Positions 1 through 13,600 of a stretch of 20,665 nucleotides of DNA are shown here, piece by piece; positions within the stretch are counted from its first letter, which is position 1; each line of letters starts with the position of its first letter. The stretch comes from Setaria digitata (taxonomy: Eukaryota > Nematoda > Chromadorea > Rhabditida > Setariidae), in the NCBI GenBank assembly GCA_003640385.1, contig RCAB01000769.1, positions 1-20,665 of the forward strand, written 5' to 3'. Made by a program: the position numbers and the translations under genes. The notes below the pieces were generated by a model. The model was not told the origin of the DNA. It did not search any database and saw only the letters and a list, made by a program, of their open reading frames with translations.

Positions 1-1846
1 CATTTTTGAATCGAGGCAATAAAAACGAATTGTAATAGCTTTTTTTTTTCTCTCTTTTTTTCTTTTTTTTTTTTTGCAAAAAAGAAAAGGCGAAAATCGA
101 AATTAATTAATTAATACCTGTTCAAAGATAGCATCTAAGAATTGATCAACATCACTTGCTTTTGTTGGTATTTGCATACGTCTGATACGTGTTGAAACAG
201 ATGATTGTTCCGATGGAGCGCTAATTAATGATTCTTCTGGAGTGAATAAAACAGAAAAATAAAAAAATAAAATTATAAAAAGATATTGGAAAAATTTCAT
301 AAAAAAAATGACAAATGTTGAAGAATTTTATAATTATAGCAAAGAAAAAAAACAGAAAAATTTAAAAATAAAACATAAAATATAAATTTCTGCAAAAAAT
401 AAATAAATAAATACATAATTTCTAATTATAGCAAAAAAAAAACAGAAAAATTTAAAAATAAAACATAAAATATAAATTTTTGCAAAAAATAAATAAATAA
501 ATACATAATTTCTTTTTTTTGTGACTAAGTTTTCAAATGAAATATAAATAAAAATTTTTTTTTCTGTTAAAAATTTTAAGGAAAATTACAAAAAAAGAAT
601 TGGTTTTATCAAGAAATTTAATATTGAATACAATAAATTGAACCAAAAAGTATGAAAAATTATTGACAAATTAGGCCAAAAAAAAAGTGAGGGAAAAGAA
701 AAAAAATAGGTAATTAATAAAATGAACTTCAAATTAATTAATCATAGAAGTGGAAAGGTAAATTTTTTAAATTAAAATCAAAATGATTTTTTCTTTTTTT
801 TTACCATTTTGTTGATTCGGTTGTTGTGGTGTTGAACAGCACAAGGCACGTGCTTCCTCCATCTCTCCACGCTGTTCCACCAACATCGATGACCTCGATG
901 ACCTCTGTAATTTGTCAAATAAATTCGTTTTCCTTTTCTTTTTCTGAGTTTCATATTTTGCTTAAATTTGAAAAGAAAAAAAAAAAAAAAAGAAACGAGG
1001 AGGAGTATTAATTAGAGATATTGTTAATTTAATTAAATAAATTTTAACAATTGCCATATTTTATGAGAAACGAAAAATTTTCATCATTTAAAAAAGAAAT
1101 TATTTAAAAATTCAATATTTCAATATTATGCAAATTTAAGAAAGATTATTTTTCGTTTTTTCCTTCTGTATTATTTTACCATAAAATTATCAGTTGAACG
1201 TTGCCGCACATCACTGTTATCAATCGCATTCATTAAAACATTTGATGATGTTGTCGATGCATTTGTTGCATTAAACTGTTGATTAATTATCCGTTGTCCT
1301 AATTAAAATTGCTGTTAATTTCATGGAAAATTTTTTCTTCTTAGAAGTGGAAAAAAAAAACGAACAAGAAAAAAAAACAGATGTGTGATAAGAAAAGTTA
1401 TTGAAATAAATTATTTTGGAAATTATTTTAATCAGTTTATCATTTGAAAGGAATTAGTATTCTAATATGAAATTTCAAAAATCTTCAAATGCCAATATTT
1501 AATATTCAATATTTAATGTCTTTATGATATTCGTATAGAAATTGCTTACATAAATTGCTGATATGAAAATACGCATAATCAAAATACAATTTTAAAATAA
1601 TTTAGATTAAAATAATTTGTTTTCGCTGTTTTATTTTCTATCACAAGAAGAAACAAACAAACAATTTGTTTACCAATGTCGTTTTCCGGACGAGCTATTA
1701 TTGGTTGCTGATGTGCTGGTGGTTGTGGTAATGACTGTGTAGGTAAAAAAGAAGTTGCTGGAAGCATTACTGGCATAAATTGTAACTGTGCTGGTACAAA
1801 TGGCTAAAGAACAAGAAAATAAACTAATAATAATAACAATAATAAC

Positions 1847-1890
<44 letters not shown>

Positions 1891-4800
1891 GCAATGAATA
1901 ATTACAAATAATGATGATAAATAAATAAATAATTAATAATAATAATTACGAAGTAGTCTATATAATCTATCCATATATTAAAATCCTATATGCGTATTTA
2001 ATTAAGATATTATATTTAATTGTAATAATTGAAAAAAATTATCAAGTGTCATGCATTTTAAATGAAAAGCAAAAAAAAAAAAAAGAAAAATAATTCTGTT
2101 TTATCATTTTATTGCTAATAGTGTTAATTATTATATTTTACTTTGAGATAGCACATCCTGAATTTATGACAATTAATTCATTTCATAATTATACATTTCG
2201 CATGAATTTCAGGTCCAAAAATTAATGAAATTTTTTTTTTTTTAAATAAATTAAATTCATAACATGGTAGAAAACTAAAATATTTCTTAAAAATTTAGAT
2301 ATACAAATTATTTAAAGTAGCTAACAGCTAATAAGCAAAATTATCACAGAAATCGAAAATAAAAAAAACAAAAAAAAAAGCTAAAAATTAATTTCTTTTC
2401 TTACTACAGTAGCCATTGCAGCAAAATGTTGAGGTATATAAGCAAATTTTGGTTGCTGATTTCCATTTCGTTGTTGTTGTTGCTGCTGCTCTTGTTGTTG
2501 TTGTTGTTGTTGTTGTTGCTGTTGTTGACGAAGTTCAACAAATTGTTGTTGTTGACGTCGATAACGTTGCATTGTCGTATCACATTGTTGTTGCTGTTGT
2601 TGTTGTTGTTGTTGCTGCTGCTGCTGGTGCTGTTGTTGTTGCTGTTTTCGCTATTTTAGAGATTGTGATTAAAAAATAAATAAAATTATACAAAAATTAG
2701 AAAATCACTAGTGCGCACAAATAAATCATTATTTAAAAAGACTAACATGGAAATTTTCATCTACTGTACCGCGATCACTATCACCAGTTCCTGAACTAAT
2801 GACATTACTGTAAACGCCATCATCATAAAGTTTCTGATCCCTTACTGTATCGCAAAAATTGTTATCGATATTACCATTACCTGATGATACATTACAGTAT
2901 GATAGGTTGATAAGCTAAATGGATGAAGTTGATAATTAGGATGAATTTTGAATCGATTAAAGTGATATTATAAATAATACCAGAAATTTGTCCGGTTTTG
3001 TAACGTTTGTTTAAGGTACTTGTTGATAATTCTGATAGTATATTTTGCTGCTGATTATATAAAAGTTCGCTGAAAATTTTTCGCAATAAATTATTTTAAA
3101 TTCAATTTAATTCTTTTAAAATATAAAATTTTTGCAGTTATTTAACAAAAGAAAAAAAAAATATATAATTCAAATTTTTGGTGGAGGAAAGCAAATTATG
3201 CATCATAACCTAAATGCTAATTTTTATTCACAACTTTTTATCCATTTTAAAAATAATTTTGTTGAATAATATTCGATGCAAAAAAAAAAAATTAAAAAAA
3301 GAATTTCACCTATCTTTTTCGTCACCATCTTCATTCGTTTGATAATCCATGCATGTATCCCAATATGACTGTGGTATATTGGTTGGTTGTTCATCATAAA
3401 CTGATATATCATCGTTATCATATTTTCGATAATTTAATTCTTTCATTTTTGAATTACCATATAAATCATTTTGTATTCGTCGTAATGCAGTGTACTGTAC
3501 CGATCGTTGTTGTGGTACTGTTTCATTCTCTTCCTTTTCTACCTGTAATTTTTTTTAATACATTGCAAAAAAAGAAAAAAAACGAATAATGGGTAATAAT
3601 AATATAATCATTAATAATGNGATAAATAAAAATAATAAATAATAATAAATAATGATAATAATAATAATAATAAATAATAATAGAAATAACATTTCAGAAA
3701 AAAATAACTTTATAATATGGTTTTCTCAGATTTCTTTTTCACGAAAGAATAATTTATCATTATTTGATTTTCTTTTTCTTTCTTTTCTCGATATTTCATA
3801 AATTTTAAGAAAAGAAAAGATGAAGGAATAATTCTGGTTTGAACTGCTATGAAAGGAAAGAAAAGATATTGCAAACGTTTCAATTTCCAAATGGGATATT
3901 TTACTTAAATTAGAAATTGAAAATGCTATAATACATCTAATTTTTAAGAGAATGGGAAATTACTGGAATCTTTTTAATGATTCATTAAATAAAAAAGAAA
4001 AATAAAAGGAAATACCATCCTTCAACGGTTCGTTATCTTTTCTAGTCTCAATATAGCATGGTAATTATTCATCAATTACCTGTCGTGTTTCTTCATTTAT
4101 TGCTTCACTTTGTTGTGGGAAAATTTCATCTTCAGTACTTTTTTCATTATCATATAACACTTTCCAATTAATGCTATTATCATACATCAGAAATATTTCC
4201 CTATCACCATCTGTAATTCAAAATATATAAATCATGCCGATAATATTGAATTTCAAAAAAAAAAAAAAAAAAAAAAAGCCATTTAAAATTAATTTTAGAT
4301 GTAAAGAGCTTATTCTATATTCATTTTATCGTTCTTATCATCTCTTTGTCATTTTACCATCCTCTTGTATCTTAATTATATCTTAATTATGCTTAGCATT
4401 TATTCTTAATTCCTTGAAATAAGCGTTTTTATTCATTGTTAACAATTATTATATCATTTTAATTGCAACCTTATCTAGCCAAGTATTTAAAGTCCTTTTC
4501 AATGAAGAACGGACAATTGGCAAGCTTACCATTTCTTTTTTTTTTCTTTTTTTTGTTTCTTTTTTTTGTTTTTTTTTTTAATGACAAAAATGATAAAATT
4601 TTTTTTCCTTATTCAATAACTTATTCTTTTTATTCTCTTTTCTTTCAGCATTTCTATCATCCATTTTGTCCATTTTTGTTTTCGTCTGCAAAATTATTTA
4701 TTCCTTTTTTAGCACAAGTGATAAGCTTATCAGTTAGTCGAATTTCTTCTTTCTCACTGAAATAATTTCTGCTACCTGTTTCCATTTGTGCTAAAATGTC

Positions 4801-7589
4801 ATAAACATAGCAATTTCCCGGTGCATATATCACCGAATATTCATTTTCAACACTCACTGTCCAACCGTCAGGATCACCGATACCTCTGGAAAAAAGACAA
4901 AAAAAAAATGCTTTGTTTAAATTTAAATTTGTCGAAAATGAATTTTACCGCAATGTGAAAATTATTTGAAAATAATTTTGTTTTAGCTTATGCTTTTGCC
5001 TTCTCATTTCTTTTGTTTATTAATTATTCTTGCTAAATGAATTTTCTCTTTCGCTTTCAATGTGTTCTCTTTTTTATTTTTTAAAAATCTTTTTACCGAG
5101 TTTGCAAGCATTTTCGTGCTAATTCATCGGTAGTCATCCATGAATGCACCTCAAATAAGGCTTCTTGTTGATCGGCACATTTGATGCGTAATACAGCAGA
5201 TTGTTGTTGTTTAAAACCGGCCTAATGTTAATTAATTTTGGTATTAAATTTTCGAAGAGAAAAAAACTGTAAAAAATTTAAAACTTACTAGTTTAAAAAA
5301 AAAAAAATCAATTTATGCTGTGAAAATTTACCTGTCAGAAATTGAATAATTTAGCATTAAATATTCGTGAAAATTTCAAAAAAAAAAAAAAAGATTGCAA
5401 AATTTTTACATAGGAGAAATTAGATTTTTTTTGTTGCATTTTGCTTCACAGAAAAGTAAAAATTTACAGGATACAGCTATGAATCTGAGAGAAAAAGAAA
5501 ATAGTTAAGTTTTTATGAAAAAAAATAAATAAATAAATAAATAAATAATGGATTGGAGAAAAATAATAATGAAATTTTACGAGTAACACTTAAGAATTGA
5601 CAAGTATTCATTAATGCTTTAAGCTAATCATCATTTCATCTAATCCTTTGATCATTTAGATTATTTAATCGGTATGAATGAAACAAAAAACTGTTTCATA
5701 GTAGCTGTGTAATAAGATGATAAGTTACCTGCTCAAGAAATGTTGGTGCAAAATATCGAGATTTTGGCAAATTTTTATTTCGAATACTTTGACGCAATAA
5801 ACTATCGATAAGTTGACGTGATAAATTTGGTGTTTGTTGCTCAAAATAACTGAAAATCTTTAATTTATTTTTTTTGAAAAAAAAGAAAAATAATAATAGA
5901 AATGAAAAAATTAAGAGATTACTATTGCTTTCTTTTTATATCACTTAAATTATTTAACTAATTTATTAAAACTCCCTCCCTCCCCTCCCCCTATATCTCA
6001 CAATATATGTTTTAGAGAGGAGAAGAAATGAAAAAAAAAACAAAAACAAAAACAAACGAAAAGAAGAGGAAAATCATATTTTTATTTCTTTAAAATTAAG
6101 ATTAATCTATTAAAATTTAAGTAAATAAGTCTGACTGTTTAATAGGCAAAAGGAAAGGAAAAAAAAATCAATTTTTGTATTGTTGAAAATTAAAACATAT
6201 TTTTGAAAATTTAGAAAAAAAAGTTTTAAAAAAGCTTTTTTTTTTTTTTTTTCGTTTTTCTACTTGATCATTTCAAAGTTTTCATACTTCAGAAGGACAG
6301 GATATAATTGTGCTGAAGGTGTGAAACTGTTAATTGCTCCGATAAGTAACGTCCAGGCTTTATCGGCATTATTTTTCACTCGATTACGATATGTTTGCGT
6401 ACAAAGTTGTACCAAAAGTTCATCTCTTTGTGCAGGATTATCTAAGGCCTCAAAAAAAAAAAAAAAAAAAATCATCATTAAATTAAAATTATTTAAATTA
6501 AAAACTGAAAAATTTTAAGATTTATAGGTTGCAAAAGAAAAATTACCATTAAATTAAAATTATATTAATTATATATTAATTTAAATTAGAAAATTGAAAA
6601 ATTTTAAGATTTATTTATAAAAAGTGTTAGTTTGTATTATGCAGTAAAAGTAAAAATCTAAATAATCAAGCAACTATTATGATCTTTAAAATTACCATGC
6701 AATTTAATGATCGAAATATATTATTTATTGTTTAAGTTGTAGAATTTTATTACCTTATGTTAAGTTAGCTTTTTCATCTCAATCTTTTAGTGATTATTAT
6801 TGTTAAAACTAGTCATATAATTAGTACTGTTAGCTATTGGGAATGATTATGATAAATCACAAATCTCCAATGAAGGATTACATGGAAAATAACGATGAAT
6901 GAATTATGAATGCTTAGCTTAGCCGACTGCTATCAAACTAATCATGATAATTGCTCTCAGGTTAATTGTAGTAATTTATTCATACATTTGAACTATATGA
7001 TGCAGGGATTGGTTAATCTTTTAATAGAAGCTTTTTTTTTTTTTTTTTTTTAAACTACAATTATCAAATGAAGTGCTGTGATTAGTTTTAACACAGCTGC
7101 TACTTCATCACTGACCAGGTTTTCTTGATATCTCAATGTTCAGCGCTAATAGAAGTGATAAAATTGATAGCAGAAATTGCATAATCTGATAAATCGTAAA
7201 TCATTGTGAAATGAAAAATTGATAAAAATTTCGTCTCCCAAAATGCATAGACTCAAACTATTTCAAATTTTTCACTTAATAAAAAAAAAAAAAAAAATTA
7301 TTTTGCTCAAATGAATTTATCACATTCGATTATTTAGAACATTTCCAACAATTCTTTTTTTTTTTCCTTACCATTTGAATAATTGCTTTGCCAAGAATTG
7401 CCAATTGTTCACAGCTCATCTGTGTATCATTCATGTATCGTAGTATCATTGCAAACATTTCCAATGACTGATTAAATTCGATATCATTTTCTTTATGCAA
7501 GAATGGTGTAGCAATTGGCTCACGTCGCATTTGCAATAAATGCCCCTACAATAATAATAATAATAATAATTAATAATAATAATAATAAC

Positions 7590-7643
<54 letters not shown>

Positions 7644-10600
7644 TTCATTTGTGTTATAACAAATGCTCTGATAATAACAACAAAAAAAAAAATAATTCAT
7701 GTTATAATAAATGCCCGTACAATAATTAAATTGATTCATGTAACATTTACAATAAAGTTAAATGCTTCTACAATAATTTAATTGACTCGCATGTTGCACT
7801 AAATTCTATTGCAGTAAATAAATTATTCAAGTAGCATTATGCTTCTAAAATAATTAAATTAACTCAAATTAACGCCTCTGCAATAATTTACACATTATTT
7901 ACGAACATGTGCTTCCTCTTTTCTTTTTTTTCTTTTTTGCTTTGACTTCTTGCTCTCCAAATATTTAATTTTTCTTTTTTAAATAAATGAAATGAGTATT
8001 GCATCCATTCTTACATAACTCTGATAGCAAAAATTATTATTCATTTAAATAGAATTTCCTTTGATATTTCTCATCATTTAAGCTAAAATTAGTGTTTAAA
8101 AATTTAGCAATATTTCTATCCTTCTCAAATGACAATAATTGTATTGAAAAAAAAAGTGCTTTTAAATTAATGTTACTATAAAATTTACTACTAACTAAAT
8201 TATTTATTAGCTTAATAGTAAAAGATAATTGTTCTGTTAATTACTTTAAAATTATTTTCTGCAAACTGTTCAATTGTTAGTGATGGAAGTTCCAGTGGTT
8301 TGCCAATACGTTTACTGCAAGGAATATAATGATATACAGTTCGTATATCGGACATTCTGAAAAAGAAATTCTTTTCTTAAAATTATTTATGCAATTTTTT
8401 TTTTTTGTTATTTGTTTGTTTGTTGTTTTTTTTTTTTCAACTGTTTACGCAAATTTTTTTTCATTTGTTTGTTTTTTTTTTTTTTTTTTTAATTCTTTAT
8501 GCATATTTGCTGTTATGTTTCAATTATAAAGAAGTTATGCAATTGATCATATCATATGATCCTATTTCTTTTAATTGCTTATTATTTAAGCAAATTTTAT
8601 TCAATCAAAATGTTGAAAATGTATCAGTTATATAATGAGAGGAAAAAAAGATAATAATAATTTTGTAAGTAATACTTATCTGTTACGATTTGCTGAATCA
8701 TTTTCCAAAACTTTTGCAACATTTTTCGGCAAATCCAAATATTCTACACCAGCAAGTGAAGACATATTTGTTGCCTCATTCCGTTCCGCATCTATTATTG
8801 TACTATTTCCGCATCCGTCTTCCGTTTCCGCATACAGATTTAAACGACGTGTTTTTCGTGTTTCCATATCAATTGCTTTGCGAATTTCCTTCCGATAACG
8901 ATCTACCTCACGTCTTTAATAGATGGATGAATGAGATAGCTTTTTTAAACAAATAATTTTTTGTTTTTTGTTTCTTTTTTTTTTTTAAACTAATTAATTG
9001 TGACATATAAAATTCTATTATTATTAATTTTTTTTTTCTGATATTCACCTTGCACGCCAACCACGTAAGCCGGATTGTAGTACTATAACAGCATATCGTT
9101 TTTTTGCAAAGTTCCTTTCTGCCAGCCATTTTCTTACGTTTTTTTGTATTATAATGGCAGAATTTTCGAGTAATGTATCACGTCGAATTTCCAAATGTTC
9201 ACGTAGCGGTTCACGCATGAATACTTGCGTTTTTCCTTAGGGAAAAAAGGCGCAAAATAAAGTCAAAACACCAAATCAAATGCTTAACGTAATTACTCAT
9301 CTTTATTTGTGAATTTAAAATCATTTTTTCTTCATCAAACACACCAGTAGCAACTGTAGTATGTGAAATTAGAACAATTTAATTTATCTGCCGTAATGAA
9401 ATTGTTTTATCAATAATCAATTAATTAATCCTTCCTTACTATAGTGGAAATTAAATTAAAAAGTATTGAGTGTTGCTCTAAAGATTGCTGTAAATTATAT
9501 GAAGAAGAGTTATAAATTATGCTAAAAAAAAAAATTCGATTTTTCATTTTTTAAAATTCTAAAATTTGTACCAGAAACTTACCCAGTCGATAATGTTGCT
9601 GAAATTTGTTACCCTGCTGTTCAAGGATATCTTTTGATAACTCATATATTGTTTGATATCGAGCTACATCTAATGGTAGCAAACAGCGATAACTGAAATT
9701 ATCAGAACTGGTATTTTCAATAACTAAAAATTGCTATATATATATAGGATTGGGGTTTTGATAACAATTGTGATAATTTACATTTCCTATCGATAGATCA
9801 TTTTTCATTCATTATTTTACGTTCATTTTTCATTCATTATTTTACGTAAAGTATTTCACATTTTTCTTTTTTTTTTTTAATGTATATATAAGCAATATGA
9901 AATTTATGATAGAAAAAGCATGTATACAAATATAATTAACCAAAAAATTTTAGAAAAAAAAAGGCCTAATTTTCGATTAAAATATTTTCAAACCGAAAAG
10001 CGAATCGATCAAATGAAATTCGATATGGAAAGCCGAAACGATAAAGATTTGTGGTAGCAAGTAATGAAAGGGATCTTAATTGTCGTGCTACCGTTTGTGG
10101 ACAAAATTTCAACGTTTCACGCTCCTGATTACTACGTAAACAACGCACAAACTGTACACCACCTCTATAACAATGCAATTAATCTATTTTATTTTATTTT
10201 TTAATTAGATAAATGCTAATTTTTGGATGTCATTGATATGTAATCGTATCGCTTATCACTGTTAATAAGGATTTGGATTAGATTGCAACTAAATCACTTA
10301 CTGTATTTCTTACTGTATTTTGCAGTTCCATTTTTATATGTTTTCCTTTCTACCGTATCCTTTCAGTAAGATGCTACCGGGAATTAATAGTAAACTAAAT
10401 ATTATTTGTAAAATTAAATGTGCTAAATGCTAATTATTAAATTAAATATTAAACTTATCAGTGAAATAATACCTATTCATTTTATCAATTAATGATTTAG
10501 CTGCACGATTAAATCGCTGAGCAACATAAATTGCCCCATCAGATAATTGCTGCTGTGTTGATTTCGTATTGTTTATTGTTAAATGTCGAAACATTTCAGC

Positions 10601-13600
10601 AATGGACTGAAGAAAAAAAAAAGGAATAAAAAGAAAACAAAAAAAAAAGCGAACAAAAACAAATATTCAGCTATATATGTTTTTTATAGTTCAAAACTGA
10701 AGTAAAAAAAAAAAAAAATAGATGAGATATTATTCAGTTCCTTTTTTTTTTTCTCTCTTCTACTAAAATTTTTAAATTATTTCTTATAAAACAACAAATA
10801 CAATTTAAATTCATTTTAATTATAGCTGGAAAAAAAAAATCAAATTATCCAATTAATTTATTATACATTTTACTACAATTTTTTACTTTCATCTTTTCTT
10901 TTTTTTTTTGAATAAAAATTTTTTCTTACCGCATTTTGGCTATCAGCAAGCAATCTTATTGTTTCCCATCGTATTTGTAAACGATTTTTTTCGACAAATT
11001 GCGCACAATCATACCATATTTGTCCAGCATAATGTCGTATAGCAAATTCATATCTATCTGTTGACGTTTTACTAATTGTTGCTGTCGTTTTGCTGGTAAA
11101 TAGTTGTCGATGAGATTGTTGATGATTGAGAATGCACTGTTGAAGGTAACGAGCTGCTGATGCCTAAATAAATATGAAAATTTAAAATGAAAATGATAAA
11201 AGAAACAAAAAACAGGAATTATGAATAATTTTCCAAATTTTGTTAAATTAGACAGACAATTAATATGTAATTAATGGAGGCTTAAATATATTAAAATATG
11301 TCTTAGATGAAAGTTTTCTTTCCCACTTAACGTTCACTTCTTCGGTAGTGCATCGCTTGTACTTTTTACTAATTAAATTTACATCTGACCGTAAAATACG
11401 TTATTAAGTTACATCTCGATGTGATCGTTAATCACCTAACCAACCTCTCTTGAGGCATATGGGCCAAAGAGCCTAGGCAAAAATGCTAAAATAATTTTTC
11501 CTTTTTGTGGTAGTATGTAAATAAACTAAAATCAATGAAGCAAATGTAATTAATTGGTTTATCTTTAATACTAAAACATATAAATAATTTAGTCTATAAG
11601 CAAAATTAATTTATCATTTAAAAAAGAAAAAAGACGGAGAAGTTTGGGTTGAAATTTTTTAAAATAAATAAATAAATGGCAAGAAATTCTTACCGAAAAA
11701 ACATAAATTTTAATATTTTAAAAAAGTCTCATTTTCTTTTTCTGTCTTAATGACAAACCAAAGTGAGAAAATCAGAGAAAAATGACTCAAATCGAGAACT
11801 GAAAAAGTCGAAAAAAAAAAAGAAAAAAAAAGGGGGAATATTCAAACAATAATTCAGAATTGGATGCTTAATTAAAGAAGACAAACTTTGGGAAATTTCG
11901 ATTCATCATCCAATGTTGGAAGTAAACCATTTGGTCTTTGAAGAAGCAATTCGATAATTGGCTCATTATCAAACCATTGAATCGACTACAATAGTATAAA
12001 TTTGAAAAAAAAAATTTATTTTCTAATTTAAAAATTTTATCTTGATAAGTAAAAGTTTAAAATAAAATTTTCACCTGTATATCAGCATTTGAAACATTAT
12101 CCTTTTGATATTCCCATTGTAATTCTTTGAGTACTTTTTGCTGATAGTACCATTCTAATCGTTCATTATATAAATTAATACAAAATTGTTCGAATCCATT
12201 AACACTTGCCGAACGCTGAGAATGATTGTTTCAAGCAAATTACTTCATATTAAATTTAAATTTACGTCTAGAAATTGAAAATCGGAAAAACTTACGATTA
12301 AAAATATTTTTCTCTATGCTAGACGTAAACTTAATTAATTTTAACATGTGAAATAATTTGTAAGTGATTGATAGAATTTATAATTTGTGATTAATTGATG
12401 GAAGAATTGCTTTTTATCAAATGTAAATTTTCTATAAAGCAGATGATATGAAATTTCTGTTGTATATCAATAATTTTTGAAGGATGCATTCCATTCAATA
12501 AATTATCATATTTAATTATTAATTATTATTAAAATAGATAATAAGTCTTTCGTCAATATTTAAGAAATTTTCTCGGAAATATTTGAAAAATTAATAAAAT
12601 ATCACAAATTTCTGGTTGCAAGAATGATCAATGCGTCTTTTCGCTAATTAACTTATACCGTGACAATGCCAGTAAGATCATTCATAAATATTGCTAAACA
12701 TATCCAAAATAAAAAGTTTTAAAGTTGCAGGAAAAAAGTGTCTTTTGGCTAATTTATATTGCTCTAAACTGCAATAATTAGTTATTAACGGTAATTAACG
12801 GTAAATGTTAAGGTAAGGAAGACATTTATCCATCTAAATTAGTTTTTTTGAAAATCAGTATATTGTTATTAAGCTTTTTAATAAGTGCTAGACATTTAAG
12901 ATAAATTAACATACCTCAAAACCATAGCAATCAGCAAGTACAATTGTACCTATATTGCTATTGTTCGAGCAATTATAGCCATTCATTGTTGCTGCATTTA
13001 TACGCTGCAGGATCCATTCAACTAATTGCCCATACAATAATTGCGCTAATGAATCTCTGTAATGGTACAAAAAGAAAATGCATTGTTGATAAGTTTTAAC
13101 AATAAGCTGCTTGCTTATTGTTTTGAAAAATTTCGAAAACGAGACTTATTTTGCTTTGCAAAGAAAGAAAATTGATCACAAAAGCAATTTTCGACTTTCC
13201 TTTTTTTTGAGAAAATTTTAAATTATTAAAAACAAATATTACCTGACATCTAATGCTTGTTCTATACTTAATTGTATTAATGCAATTTCACCTTCTTCAC
13301 CTGTTTTCTGAAAGCAGAATTCAAATTTAAATATCAATTGCTAAACATAAACATAACTGCTAAATGCATCGATAAAAACGGAACTATTAAATTTATTTTT
13401 TAATTACGAAAAAAAAAGTAAAAAAGTTTATCACTAATTAATTCTTTCATTTTTTTTTTTAATTCGCAGCAAAATTTAATGCCATTTTAATTCATTTATT
13501 CATTATTTTTGTGAAACATTTTGAAATCCTTTAATTTAACTAACCACTTGCTTGTGCGTAAGTAGTTGATACAATTGTTCGAAATCAATTTCTAACAAAT

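Noticed and set aside
2416..2679. Plus-strand Val/Leu-rich open frames
   Set aside because: They are the antisense of the CAA/CAG glutamine exon; GTT/TTG repeats give poly-Val or poly-Leu automatically.
4657..4775. Continuation of the F1 exon's open frame to GQNG*
   Set aside because: A phase-correct donor at 4776 links to an exon that completes the lobe; the extension looks like translated intron.
6449..7371. Possible tRNA or other RNA gene in the long introns
   Set aside because: I looked for tRNA-like arms and box motifs in the longer introns and could not assemble a convincing structure.
7515..7781. Poly-Asn/Ile open frames
   Set aside because: Translation of the TAA microsatellite; intronic.
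8635..8956. Plus-strand open frames over the linker exon
   Set aside because: Shadows of the myosin exon 8680-8913.
9967..9993. Stop codon ending the converter exon's open frame (possible truncated myosin)
   Set aside because: Splicing at TTTTCG|GTTTGA removes the stop and restores the FDRFAFRYRCLLP converter match with the right phase.
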